Source: Streptomyces coffeae (GTDB taxonomy: Bacteria; Actinomycetota; Actinomycetes; Streptomycetales; Streptomycetaceae). From it: a DNA stretch of 64,000 nt. The stretch lies in assembly GCF_016741875.1 (NCBI RefSeq), contig NZ_JAERRF010000030.1:1-64000 (forward strand). The letters run 5' to 3'. The first letter of the stretch is position 1, and each line of letters begins with the position of its first letter. The notes under the pieces are model-generated. The model did no database searches. It was given only the letters and a program-made list of their open reading frames with translations, and was not told where the DNA came from. This document shows positions 24,569 through 33,443 of the stretch, piece after piece. The translations under genes were made by a program, and so were the position numbers.

Positions 24569-26935
24569 TTAACCAGGGCGCTGATCTCTGACCCACCGGG
24601 GTGGACGGGGCTGGAGCGGACGTGCGAGCGGTGCCTGTTGCAGCGGTACGGGGCGCAGCGCGTCGGCCGAACCGGCCCCCGCGAGGGCCGTGGCGTCCGC
24701 GACCGTGGCACCGGCCACCGGGCCGCGCCCGAGGCCGGCCTCGGCCTCGGTCTCCGGGCCGGTCTGCTCCACCCCGGCCCATGAACCGGTCCCGCCCCAG
24801 GGCTCGACCCCGGACACCGCCGCGCCGTCCCCGCCCTTGACCCTCGTCCACGGGGTGATCCGGGCAGGTGCCGGGATACCCGCGGGCTCCGTGGGCGCCG
24901 TCTGCGCCACCCGCCGTACGACGCGCGGCACCCCTCGGGCGGCGGTGGGCGGAGTGGCCGCCGACGGCAAACCGACGCCCCGTGCGATGGTGGCGCCCTG
25001 CGCGACCTCCGCGCCGCGGAGCGTCTGTGTCGTGTGCGACGTGGCCGCGGTGCGGGGGATCTCGGCGGTGCGGGGCAACTCACCAGCGCAGGGCGGCTCC
25101 ACGGCCCGTGGGGTCTCGGCCACACCACGGATCTCCCCCGTGCGGGACAGCCCTGCCGGGTCGCCCATGGCGCCGGTACGGGGCAACTCCGCGGTACGGC
25201 GCGTCTCCCCGGTGCGGGCCGACTCGTCGGAGCGACCCACCGGCCCGCGGCTGGGCAACTCCCCGCTATCGGGCAACCCCGCGGTGTGAGGCACTTCCCC
25301 GAGCCGGGGGATCTCCGCCGTGCGGGACAGCCCTGGCGGGTCGCCCATGGCGCCGGTACGGGGCAACTCCCTGGTGCGCGGCGCCACCACCGGGAGGTGG
25401 ATCTCCCCGGTGTGGAGCATCATCTCCGCGGTGCGGGGCTCCGCCGTGCCGGACATCGCCCCTGGGTGGGGCAACTCCGCAGTACGGCGCGCTTCCTCCG
25501 TGCCGGGCATCTCGCCCGTGCGGTAGGACTGCCCGGTACGGGGCACCTCCGCCGTGTGCGACAACTGCGTGGGGCGGCCCAGTGCCGTGCCACCGGGCAA
25601 CTCCCCGCCACCCGACAACTCCGTGGGTCGGCGCAACTCCGCCATCCGCCGGATCTCCCCGGTGCGGGGCATCTCCGCCGTACGGCGCAGCTCCGCGGTG
25701 CGCGGTACCTGAACCGGGCGTGTCACCTCCGCGGTGCGGCCCACCTCAACCCTGCGCGGCACCTCGGCCGCGCCCCGCAGCTCCGACGCCCCCGGCAACT
25801 CCAACCCACCCCGCAACTCCACCCCGCCCCGCGTCTCCCCCGCACGGGACAGTCCCACCCCATGCCCCCGCTCCGCTGGTTCCGGCAGCCACAGCCGTGC
25901 CACCCCGCACGCGACCTGCCGTGTCGCGTACGGCAGCAGCAGTTCGCCGTCCCGTGTCATCAGGCCCGCGCCCGGCAGCCAGCCCTCCGGGGCGGAGAAC
26001 TGGCGCAACTGGCGCTCGGCCGGGCGCCATACGCCGACCCAGGGGCGTCCGGCCGGGCCGTCGATGCGGAAGGCGACCGCGCACGCCTCCGGCGTGAGCA
26101 CCTGGCCCGGCTGGACCGCGAACGGTGTCGCTTCCGTCTGCGCGGCCGGACGCAGGCAGTCCGGGAAACGGACCGGCCGGGTGCTGCCCAGCACGCCCCA
26201 CCCCAGCCGCTCGTCCCCGGGGGCGTCGGACCGTACGAGCAGCAGCCCGCTGTCCGGATCGGCGAGCAGCAGCCGGTCGTTGCTGCGCTCGGTGATCTGG
26301 AGCAGCGGGCTGGTCTCACCGCCGCGCCGCAGATCGACGACAACTGTTTTTGTCCGGCCGTCGAGTTCGCGGTCGAGGGCGAGCAACCGTCCCGTACGGT
26401 CCAGCCAACTGCCGCCCGTACAGCGGCCGGGCACCTCCGCGAGGTGCTGGGGGACGAGACCGCCGTGCACCAGCCAGACGGAGGTGGAGCGCTCCCCGCG
26501 CGCCAGGGCGAACACCGAAAGACCGCCCGGTGCCGGGGGCAGCAGCGAGACATCGGCGCGGTCGAGGGCGCCCAGCAGCCGTTCGCCGGTGCCGGGGCCC
26601 GCCGGGTAGAGGAGGGAGAACGCATGGTGCCCGGCCACCCGACGGTGGATCAGCACCTGTCCGTCGGCGAGCGGCAGCAGTTCGCTGTCCGGCTCCTCGG
26701 GCTGGGCGGCGGGCAGCGGTACGGCGTACGGCTCGGGTCCGTCCAGCGTCCAGCGCTCCGGGTACCAGCAGCGCGTCTCCGGCTCGAGTGCGAGCCGTGC
26801 GCCGTACGAGCCGTCGGCGGCGACGGTGAACCTCTCCCGGGCCGCTCCGTCCCGGGCGGAACCCCGGGCGGACCCCTCGCGCCGCCGGGTGCTGACGCCG
26901 CCGGCGAGGGCGGCGTCGAAGGCACAGGCAGTCAT
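24569..26935 (-). CDS. Large protein with beta-propeller-like N-terminus and expanded hexapeptide-repeat tail
   Basis: A 788-residue protein from ATG 26935, preceded by GGAGG. Residues 1-370 are a non-repetitive, beta-rich sequence with recurring LLxLxRxxDG-like strands, propeller-like in character (for example PLADGQVLIHRR and GRLLALDRELDG). Residues about 370-660 are a degenerate hexapeptide array of the type R-T-A/G-E-L/I-P. The final about 120 residues are Ala/Gly/Pro-rich. No signal peptide is seen. No enzymatic motif is recognised. The opposite strand has long open frames across the array, but these show no family features. Confidence 0.7.
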   Translation of the reverse strand: MTACAFDAALAGGVSTRRREGSARGSARDGAARERFTVAADGSYGARLALEPETRCWYPERWTLDGPEPYAVPLPAAQPEEPDSELLPLADGQVLIHRRVAGHHAFSLLYPAGPGTGERLLGALDRADVSLLPPAPGGLSVFALARGERSTSVWLVHGGLVPQHLAEVPGRCTGGSWLDRTGRLLALDRELDGRTKTVVVDLRRGGETSPLLQITERSNDRLLLADPDSGLLLVRSDAPGDERLGWGVLGSTRPVRFPDCLRPAAQTEATPFAVQPGQVLTPEACAVAFRIDGPAGRPWVGVWRPAERQLRQFSAPEGWLPGAGLMTRDGELLLPYATRQVACGVARLWLPEPAERGHGVGLSRAGETRGGVELRGGLELPGASELRGAAEVPRRVEVGRTAEVTRPVQVPRTAELRRTAEMPRTGEIRRMAELRRPTELSGGGELPGGTALGRPTQLSHTAEVPRTGQSYRTGEMPGTEEARRTAELPHPGAMSGTAEPRTAEMMLHTGEIHLPVVAPRTRELPRTGAMGDPPGLSRTAEIPRLGEVPHTAGLPDSGELPSRGPVGRSDESARTGETRRTAELPRTGAMGDPAGLSRTGEIRGVAETPRAVEPPCAGELPRTAEIPRTAATSHTTQTLRGAEVAQGATIARGVGLPSAATPPTAARGVPRVVRRVAQTAPTEPAGIPAPARITPWTRVKGGDGAAVSGVEPWGGTGSWAGVEQTGPETEAEAGLGRGPVAGATVADATALAGAGSADALRPVPLQQAPLARPLQPRPPRWVRDQRPG
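24955..25825 (-). repeat. In-gene minisatellite encoding RTAELP-type hexapeptides
   Basis: Units of about 18 bp with a GTGCGGGGCAACTCC-like core occur throughout. Longer duplications are also present: segments near 25140-25200 and 25315-25375 both encode RTG-AMGDP-GLSRT with only a few changes. This indicates expansion by slippage or unequal crossing-over. Confidence 0.75.
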
Positions 26936-27200
26936 CGATCAGTCACCTCCGGCCACTGAACGTAGTTTTCGCACTCCCCGATAACGGCTGAAAGGGTCCT
27001 GCTCCACCCGTACGTGTGGCGATTGCCCGATTCGCCTGAGAGGTCGCGGGTGAATGTGCTGTAAGCACCGGCGTGCCGGGTTGCGCTCCGGGGCTCTCCG
27101 ACTGCCACCCCGATCCCTATCCCCGGTCCACCCGCTGGCGGTCGCGGTGAGTGAAGGCAGGGGCAGGGCTTACCCGTGATCCGGGAGGTAGCCTTGCCCC

Positions 27201-28052
27201 GTGCCCGCACTCAACGACGTCCTCGCCGCCCTCGACGCACTCTGGCCGCCCGAGCGGGCGGAGCAGTGGGACGCCGTCGGCACGGTGTGCGGAGACCCCG
27301 ACGCCGAGGTCAGCCGTGTGCTGTTCGCCGTCGACCCCGTCCAGGAGGTCGCCGACGAAGCGGTGCGGCTCGGCGTCGATCTGCTGATCACCCACCATCC
27401 GCTCTATCTGCGGGGCACGACCACGGTCGCCGCCTCCACCTTCAAGGGCCGGGTGGTGCACACCCTGATCAAGAACGACATCGCGCTGCATGTCGCGCAC
27501 ACCAACGCCGACCGCGCCGACCCCGGCGTCTCCGACGCACTCGCCGGTGCGCTCGGACTGCGGATCACCGGTCCGCTGGTGCCCGATCCGACCGACCCCG
27601 CGGGCCGCCGCGGCCTCGGCCGCGTCTGCGAGCTGGACCACCCGCAGACGCTGCGGGAGTTCGCCGAGCGCGCCGCGGGCTCGCTGCCCGCCACCGCCCA
27701 GGGGATCCGCGCCGCGGGCGACCCGGACCGCGTCATCCGTACGGTCGCGGTCTGCGGCGGCTCCGGCGACAGCCTCTTCGACGAGGTGCGGGCGGCGGGT
27801 GTCGACGCGTATCTGACCGCCGACCTGCGCCACCACCCGTCCTCGGAGGCGCGTGAGCACAGCGATCTCGCGCTGGTGGACGCCGCGCACTGGGCCACCG
27901 AGTGGCCGTGGACGGAGCAGGCCGCGGCCCAGCTCGACGAGATCTCCGACCGGCACGGCTGGGGTCTGCGCACCCATGTCTCCCGTACGGTCACCGACCC
28001 CTGGACGTCCCACGCCTCGGCGCACGCCCCGGCCCACGCCTTCTCCGTCTGA
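27201..28052 (+). CDS. Nif3-like dinuclear metal centre protein
   Basis: A 283-residue Nif3/YbgI family protein, widely conserved with no settled reaction; members form hexameric toroids with a two-metal site and are linked to GTP cyclohydrolase I-like folds. Metal ligands are visible in LITHHPLYLRG (His-His) and HVAHTNAD, and in the C-terminal VDAAHWATEWPW. GTG 27201 starts the conserved VPALNDVLAALD. It heads a block with the zinc-ribbon and RNase H genes, an arrangement common in Streptomyces. Confidence 0.9.
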   Translation: MPALNDVLAALDALWPPERAEQWDAVGTVCGDPDAEVSRVLFAVDPVQEVADEAVRLGVDLLITHHPLYLRGTTTVAASTFKGRVVHTLIKNDIALHVAHTNADRADPGVSDALAGALGLRITGPLVPDPTDPAGRRGLGRVCELDHPQTLREFAERAAGSLPATAQGIRAAGDPDRVIRTVAVCGGSGDSLFDEVRAAGVDAYLTADLRHHPSSEAREHSDLALVDAAHWATEWPWTEQAAAQLDEISDRHGWGLRTHVSRTVTDPWTSHASAHAPAHAFSV

Positions 28053-28097
28053 GCACGTCTACGCCTTCCCGCCCCTCAACACCCCTGGAGCCCCACG

Positions 28098-28841
28098 CTG
28101 AACGCCGCGCCCGCCGACCAGATCCGCCTGCTGGACGTCCAGGCCCTCGACGTCCGGCTCTCGCAGCTCGCGCACAAGCGCAGGACGCTGCCCGAACACG
28201 CCGAGATCGACGGCCTGAACGCCGACCACACCCAGCTGCGCGATCTGCTCGTCGCCGCGCAGACCGAGGAGAGCGACACCGCCCGCGAGCAGACCAAGGC
28301 GGAGCAGGACGTGGACCAGGTGCGCCAGCGCGCCGCCCGCGACCAGAAGCGGCTGGACTCCGGGGCCATCACCTCCCCGAAGGACCTGGAGAGCCTCCAG
28401 CACGAGATCGCCTCGCTCGCCAAGCGCCAGGGCGATCTGGAGGACGTGGTGCTCGAGGTCATGGAGCGCCGGGAGTCCGCGCAGGAGCGGGTCACCGAGC
28501 TGACCGGCCGGGTGGAGTCCCTCCAGTCCAAGATCGGTGACGCCACCTCGCGCCGGGACACCGCGGCCGAGGAGATCGACACCGAGATCGCGTCGGTCAC
28601 CAAGGAGCGCGAGGTCATCGCCGGGACCATCCCCGACGATCTGCTCAAGCTCTACGACAAGCTGCGCGCGCAGCAGGGTGGTGTCGGCGCGGCCCGGCTC
28701 TACCAGCGGCGCTGCGACGGCTGCCGCCAGGAGCTGGCCATCACCGAGCTGAACGAGGTGCGGGGGGCGGCCCCCGACACGGTCGTCCGCTGCGAGAACT
28801 GCCGCCGGATCCTGGTGCGTACCCCCGAGTCGGGGCTGTAG
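28098..28841 (+). CDS. C4-type zinc ribbon coiled-coil protein with probable CTG start
   Basis: About 247 residues: a long coiled coil (roughly 30-180, heptads rich in Arg/Glu) followed by a four-Cys zinc ribbon, CDGC and CENC. The first standard start in frame is GTG 28311, inside the coiled coil. The conserved N-terminus NAAPADQIRLLDVQALDVRL is encoded from 28101, directly after a CTG at 28098 that has TGGAG eight bases upstream. CTG initiation is therefore proposed. The family is thought to bind nucleic acids and sits between Nif3 and RNase H. The next gene starts 4 bp after its stop. Confidence 0.85.
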   Translation: MNAAPADQIRLLDVQALDVRLSQLAHKRRTLPEHAEIDGLNADHTQLRDLLVAAQTEESDTAREQTKAEQDVDQVRQRAARDQKRLDSGAITSPKDLESLQHEIASLAKRQGDLEDVVLEVMERRESAQERVTELTGRVESLQSKIGDATSRRDTAAEEIDTEIASVTKEREVIAGTIPDDLLKLYDKLRAQQGGVGAARLYQRRCDGCRQELAITELNEVRGAAPDTVVRCENCRRILVRTPESGL

Positions 28842-28845
28842 GACG

Positions 28846-30021
28846 ATGGCGCGTCGCTTCATCGTCGAGGCGGACGGCGGCTCCCGGGGCAACCCGGGGC
28901 CGGCCGGTTACGGCGCGGTGGTGCTGGACGCCGAGACGGGCGAACCCCTGGCCGAGGCGGCCGAGTACCTCGGCACCGTCACCAACAACGTGGCCGAGTA
29001 CAAGGGGCTGATCGCCGGATTGCGGGCGGCGCACGCCCTGGACCCGGAGGCCCGGGTCCAGGTCCGGATGGACTCCAAGCTGGTCATCGAGCAGATGTCG
29101 GGGCGCTGGAAGATCAAGCACCCCGATATGCGGCCGCTCGCCACCGAGGCCATGTCGGTCTGTCCGCCCGGCCAGGTGACCTACGAGTGGATCCCGCGCG
29201 AGCGGAACAAGCACGCCGACCGGCTGGCCAACGAGGCGATGGACGCGGGCGAACGGGGCGAGGAGTGGCGCCCCCGGGTCCCGCCGGGCGGCACTCTCGC
29301 GGCGGGCGTCCCGGAGGCCCCCGCCGACGACGCCCTCGCCGAGCCCGCCCTCTCCACCGCCAAGGCCCCGGCGCGGGGCTGGGGCGCCGCGGACCTCGGT
29401 ACCCCCGCCACCTTCGTACTGCTGCGGCACGGCGAGACCGCGCTCACCCCCGAGAAGCGGTTCTCCGGTAGCGGTGGCACCGACCCCGAACTCTCACCCG
29501 TCGGCCACCGCCAGGCCGAGCTGGTCGCGTCGGCGCTCGCCGCGCGCGGCACCATCCAGGAGATCGTCAGCTCCCCGCTGCGGCGCTGCCGGGAGACCGC
29601 CGGGGCGGTCGCCGAGCGGCTGGGCCTGGAGGTCCGGATCGACGAGGGGCTGCGCGAGACGGACTTCGGCGCCTGGGAGGGGCTGACCTTCGCGGAGGTC
29701 AAGGAGCGCTACCCGGACGATCTGGCGGCATGGCTCGCCTCCACCAAAGCGGCTCCCACCGGCGGCGGCGAGAGCTTCGCCACGGTCGCCCGCCGGGTCG
29801 CCCTCTCCCGCGACAAGCTGATCGCCCGCCACACGGGCCGCACCGTGCTGCTGGTCACCCATGTCACACCGATCAAGACCCTGGTGCGGCTGGCGCTGGG
29901 CGCACCGCCGGAGTCGCTGTTCCGGATGGAACTGTCGGCGGCCTCGCTGTCGGCGGTGGCGTACTACGCGGACGGCAACGCCTCGCTGCGGCTGCTGAAC
30001 GACACGTCCCATCTGCGGTAG
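28846..30021 (+). CDS. Bifunctional RNase H / histidine phosphatase
   Basis: A 391-residue fusion. Residues 1-135 are an RNase HI domain with the catalytic acidic set (ADGGSRGNPGP, NNVAEYKGL, RMDSKLVI, HADRLANEA); it degrades RNA in RNA-DNA hybrids. After a Pro/Ala linker, residues about 185-391 form a phosphoglycerate-mutase-like phosphatase with the LLRHGE motif, ETDFGAWEG and the second His in THVTP. In characterised actinobacterial homologues the phosphatase acts as alpha-ribazole phosphatase in cobalamin synthesis. It is the last gene of the rightward block. Confidence 0.93.
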   Translation: MARRFIVEADGGSRGNPGPAGYGAVVLDAETGEPLAEAAEYLGTVTNNVAEYKGLIAGLRAAHALDPEARVQVRMDSKLVIEQMSGRWKIKHPDMRPLATEAMSVCPPGQVTYEWIPRERNKHADRLANEAMDAGERGEEWRPRVPPGGTLAAGVPEAPADDALAEPALSTAKAPARGWGAADLGTPATFVLLRHGETALTPEKRFSGSGGTDPELSPVGHRQAELVASALAARGTIQEIVSSPLRRCRETAGAVAERLGLEVRIDEGLRETDFGAWEGLTFAEVKERYPDDLAAWLASTKAAPTGGGESFATVARRVALSRDKLIARHTGRTVLLVTHVTPIKTLVRLALGAPPESLFRMELSAASLSAVAYYADGNASLRLLNDTSHLR

Positions 30022-30062
30022 GGCGGGCCCGCTCCGCCGCCGTCAAGGCCGTTGCGCTGCCG

Positions 30063-30725
30063 TCAAGGCCCGTTGCGGCGCCGTCGACTCCGCAGGGCCG
30101 CCGCCTCGCGGGCCAGGGACTCCACCCGCGCCCAGTCCCGGTCCGCGAGGGCGTCCGCGGGCAGCATCCATGTGCCGCCCACACAGCCCACGTTGGGCAG
30201 GGCCAGATAGTCCGGGGCACGCGCCGCGTCGATCCCGCCGGTGGGGCAGAAACGGGCCCGGGGGAGCGGTGCGGCGAGCGACGCCAGATAGGCAGGGCCC
30301 CCGGCGGCCTCCGCCGGGAAGAACTTCATCTCCGTCACCCCGCGCTCCAGCAGCGCCACGACCTCCGACGTCGTGGACACCCCGGGCAGATACGGCACCC
30401 CCGAGCCGCGCATCGCGTCCAGCAGCCGGTCCGTCCACCCGGGGCTGACCACAAAGCGCGCACCGGCCGCGACGGACGTCTCCACCTGCTCCGTGGTGAG
30501 CACGGTCCCGGCGCCCACGGCCACCTCCGGGACCTCCTCGGCGATGGCCCGGATCGCGTCCGCGGCGGCCGCGGTGCGCAGGGTGACCTCGATCGCGGCC
30601 AGCCCGCCCGCGACCAGGGCACGCGCCAGCGGTACCGCGTCGGCCGCGTCATGCAGCACCACGACGGGCACAACAGGGGCGAGATCGAGCGGGGATACGG
30701 CGGCGGGGGAGGTCACAGCGGTCAT
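30063..30725 (-). CDS. eda: 2-dehydro-3-deoxy-phosphogluconate (KDPG) aldolase
   Basis: A 220-residue class I aldolase of the KDPG/KHG family, cleaving KDPG to pyruvate and glyceraldehyde-3-phosphate. IEVTLRT carries the conserved Glu, and the Schiff-base Lys lies in EMKFFPAEAAGG. Then FCPTGGI and VGGTWM follow for phosphate binding. ATG 30725 was chosen since the nine upstream in-frame residues are not conserved in character. No Entner-Doudoroff dehydratase is adjacent, so it may serve hexuronate or other sugar-acid breakdown. Confidence 0.9.
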   Translation of the reverse strand: MTAVTSPAAVSPLDLAPVVPVVVLHDAADAVPLARALVAGGLAAIEVTLRTAAAADAIRAIAEEVPEVAVGAGTVLTTEQVETSVAAGARFVVSPGWTDRLLDAMRGSGVPYLPGVSTTSEVVALLERGVTEMKFFPAEAAGGPAYLASLAAPLPRARFCPTGGIDAARAPDYLALPNVGCVGGTWMLPADALADRDWARVESLAREAAALRSRRRRNGP

Positions 30726-30793
30726 CCTGCCCACCCCCGACGCACCGTGCAATCAGCGTTGCGCAGAGTGCAACTGGCTCACGGAGCCGGGGA

Positions 30794-31597
30794 CTACAGC
30801 TCGGTGACGATCACATCCAGCGCCCAGGGCCGCCCTGCCTTCTCCGGCTCCGCGGCCTCCACCACGTACCCCAGCTCGCGCAGCGCCGCCACCAGTTCGC
30901 CCGGTCCGCTCGGTGCGACCCCGGCGATCAGCAGGTCCCGTACCAGCCGTCCCTTGGTCGCCTTGTTGAAGTGGCTGACCACCGACCGCTTCTCGACCCC
31001 GTTCACGATCTTCGACTGGAGCACCCGCACCGTCGCCGTCCGCTCCGCGACCTCCCCCTTCGGCTTCCATGCCGCCGCGTACGCCGCCGACCTGAGGTCC
31101 AGCACCAGCCCGCGCCCGGCGGCCCGCGGAATCACCTCGGCCATCGGGGTCCGGTTCCGCCAGTACGTGCCCAGCGCGCCCGGCCCCGGCAGCTTCACCC
31201 CCATCGAGCAGCGGTAGGAGGGGATGCGGTCGCCGATCCGCACCGCGCCCCACAGCCCGGAGAACACCAGCAGCGACCGGCCCGCCCGGCGCCGGGCGTC
31301 GGTGGGCAGGGTGGCCAGGCCGAGCGCGTCGTAGAGCACCCCGGTGTAGATCTCACCGGCGGGCCGGGTCCCGGCCTCCCGCAGCGCCGCGTTCTTCGCG
31401 ACATCGCCGCGCAGCCCCTCGCTGAGCCCCAGCACCTCGGCGGCCTTCGCCTCGTCGCCCGAGCACAGCGACACCAGCTCGTCCAGGACCTCCGCCCGCG
31501 CCTCGCCCAGCTCGGGCAGCGACAGCGCTCCCAGGTCCAGCGGGGAGCGGGAGCCTCCCGTGGCCTTTCCCTCGGACGGCGGCAGCAGGACGAGCAC
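30794..31597 (-). CDS. yaaA: Peroxide stress protein YaaA (UPF0246)
   Basis: A 267-residue member of the YaaA/DUF328 family, a DNA-binding protein that limits free iron and oxidative damage in E. coli. It starts VLVLLPPSEGK from GTG 31597. The conserved SGLWGAVRIGDRIPSYRCSMG, YWRNRT and VVSHFNKATKG segments are present in order. The upstream ATG-initiated extension is proline-rich and not family-like. It stands alone, between KDPG aldolase and the glucosidase gene on the same strand. Confidence 0.88.
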   Translation of the reverse strand: MLVLLPPSEGKATGGSRSPLDLGALSLPELGEARAEVLDELVSLCSGDEAKAAEVLGLSEGLRGDVAKNAALREAGTRPAGEIYTGVLYDALGLATLPTDARRRAGRSLLVFSGLWGAVRIGDRIPSYRCSMGVKLPGPGALGTYWRNRTPMAEVIPRAAGRGLVLDLRSAAYAAAWKPKGEVAERTATVRVLQSKIVNGVEKRSVVSHFNKATKGRLVRDLLIAGVAPSGPGELVAALRELGYVVEAAEPEKAGRPWALDVIVTEL

Positions 31598-31687
31598 GGC
31601 GGATCTCCTCGAACGGGTCGTTGAACGGGTCGTTGGCGGCAGGGCGCGGGGCGGGCCCGGAAGAACCACGCCCGCCCCGCCCGCAGC

Positions 31688-33355
31688 CTACGGCCTCCGC
31701 TGCCGCAGCCAGACCGTCGTATGCGCGGGCACCTGGTCACCGTCGACCGGCCCGCTGGCGAGCACCACCTCCTGGCCCTCCGGCAGCGGCACCGGGCCCG
31801 CCGAGAGATTGCTGAGGCTGTGCCAGCCGGTGGAGCGCCGGAAGTGCAGCACGCCCGCGCTCAGTTCCTCCACCGAGCCGATCCACTCCACCTCCTCGTC
31901 GCCGCCCAGCGAACGCCGCAGCCGCAGCGCCTCGCGGTACAGCTCCAGCGTGGAGCCCGCCACCCCGTCCTGCGCCTCGGCCGACAGCTCGCCGAAGACC
32001 TCCGGCTGCGGCAGCCACGAGCCGCCCTCGCCGAAGCCGTACGACGGGCCTGACCGGGTCCACGGCAGCGGCACCCGGCAGCCGTCGCGGCCCTTGATCC
32101 GCCCGCCGCTGCGCTCCCAGGTCGGGTCCTGGAGCGCCGCCCGGGGAAGGTCGGCGACCTCCGGAAGACCCAGCTCCTCGCCCTGGTACAGATACGACGA
32201 ACCCGGCAGCGCGAGCATCAGCAGGGTTGCGGCACGGGCCCGGCGCAGCCCCCGTTCCTGGTCGGCCTCCGGCTCCCGGCCGTCGGACAGCAGCCATGCC
32301 TCGCGGCCCGTCCGGCTCAGCTCGTCGGGCAGCGCCAGCCGGGAGGCATGGCGGATCACATCGTGGTTGGACAGCACCCAGGTGGCCGAGGCACCGGCCT
32401 TGCGGGCGTCGCTCAGCGCGCTGTCGATGGCGGTGTGCAGCGCGGGCGCGGAGAGCGGGGTGTAGAGGAAGTCGAAGTTGAACGCCTGGCCCAGCTCATC
32501 GGGGCCGGCGTAGGGCGTACGGCGGGAGTTGCGCACCCATGCCTCGGCCACGGCGATCCGCGGCGGGTCGTACTCGTTCATCACCTTCCGCCACTCGCGG
32601 AAGATGCCGTGCACCTCGTCGCGGTCCCACAGCGGATGGCTGCCGTCCTCGGGCAGTTCGTCCGGGTCGTAGCCCTGGACATCGCCGATGTCGCGCAGCG
32701 GTTCGGCCAGGTCCTTGGCCAGTCCGTGGGCGACGTCGACACGGAACCCCGCCACACCGCGGTCGGACCAGAAGCGCAGGGTGGTGAGGAAGTCGGCGCG
32801 CACCTCCGGGTGGTCCCAGTTGAGGTCCGGCTGCTCGGGCGCGAACAGGTGCAGATACCACTGTCCGTCGGGCAGCCGGGTCCACGCCGGGCCGCCGAAG
32901 CAGGAGACCCAGTCGGTGGGCGGCAGCGAGCCGTCCGGACCGCGTCCGTCCCGGAAGACATAGCGGTCGCGGGCGGCGGAGCCGGGGGCCGAGCGCAGCG
33001 CCTTCTGGAACCACACATGCTCGTCGGAGGTGTGGTTGGGGACGATGTCGACCATCACCTTCAGGCCGAGCCGGTCCGCCTCGGCGATCATCCGGTCGAA
33101 GTCCTCCAGGGTGCCCAGACGCGGATCGACATCGCGGTAGTCGGCCACGTCGTAGCCGCCGTCGGCGAGCGCGGAGGGATAGAACGGGCTCAGCCAGACA
33201 CAGTCCACGCCGAGTTCGGCGAGGTACGGCAGCCGGGAGGTGATACCGGGCAGGTCACCCACGCCGTCCGCGTCGGAGTCGGCGAAGCTGCGGGGGTAGA
33301 TCTGGTAGAAGACGGCCTGCCGCCACCAGTTGGGGTCCGAGGGCTGAAGGGTCAC
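31688..33355 (-). CDS. GH13 alpha-glucosidase (oligo-1,6-glucosidase type)
   Basis: A 555-residue cytoplasmic (beta/alpha)8 enzyme. It has the nucleophile Asp in FRVDVAH, acid/base Glu in AVAEAW and transition-state Asp in LSNHD. DIVPNHTS is conserved region I and QIYPRSFADSDADG is the usual N-terminal strand of subfamily members acting on short alpha-glucosides. No signal peptide. It follows the ABC transporter genes on the same strand by 88 bp and presumably hydrolyses the imported alpha-glucosides; the cluster is agl-like. Confidence 0.92.
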   Translation of the reverse strand: MTLQPSDPNWWRQAVFYQIYPRSFADSDADGVGDLPGITSRLPYLAELGVDCVWLSPFYPSALADGGYDVADYRDVDPRLGTLEDFDRMIAEADRLGLKVMVDIVPNHTSDEHVWFQKALRSAPGSAARDRYVFRDGRGPDGSLPPTDWVSCFGGPAWTRLPDGQWYLHLFAPEQPDLNWDHPEVRADFLTTLRFWSDRGVAGFRVDVAHGLAKDLAEPLRDIGDVQGYDPDELPEDGSHPLWDRDEVHGIFREWRKVMNEYDPPRIAVAEAWVRNSRRTPYAGPDELGQAFNFDFLYTPLSAPALHTAIDSALSDARKAGASATWVLSNHDVIRHASRLALPDELSRTGREAWLLSDGREPEADQERGLRRARAATLLMLALPGSSYLYQGEELGLPEVADLPRAALQDPTWERSGGRIKGRDGCRVPLPWTRSGPSYGFGEGGSWLPQPEVFGELSAEAQDGVAGSTLELYREALRLRRSLGGDEEVEWIGSVEELSAGVLHFRRSTGWHSLSNLSAGPVPLPEGQEVVLASGPVDGDQVPAHTTVWLRQRRP

Positions 33356-33443
33356 AAGATCCTCGCGGGGATGAATACGGGCGTCGGATGCGTAGGTTGC
33401 ACGTGGTGCGGCCGGGCGCCGCGGACGTCAGCTCATGGCGGTG

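Noticed and set aside
24955..25825. Possible CRISPR array
   Set aside because: Repeats are short (about 18 bp), degenerate, contiguous and in a coding frame, with no spacers and no cas genes.
25034..26959. 641-codon plus-strand frame over the repeat protein
   Set aside because: It has no recognisable domain and no suitable ribosome site, and the minus-strand frame has the better start and beta-rich N-terminal domain.
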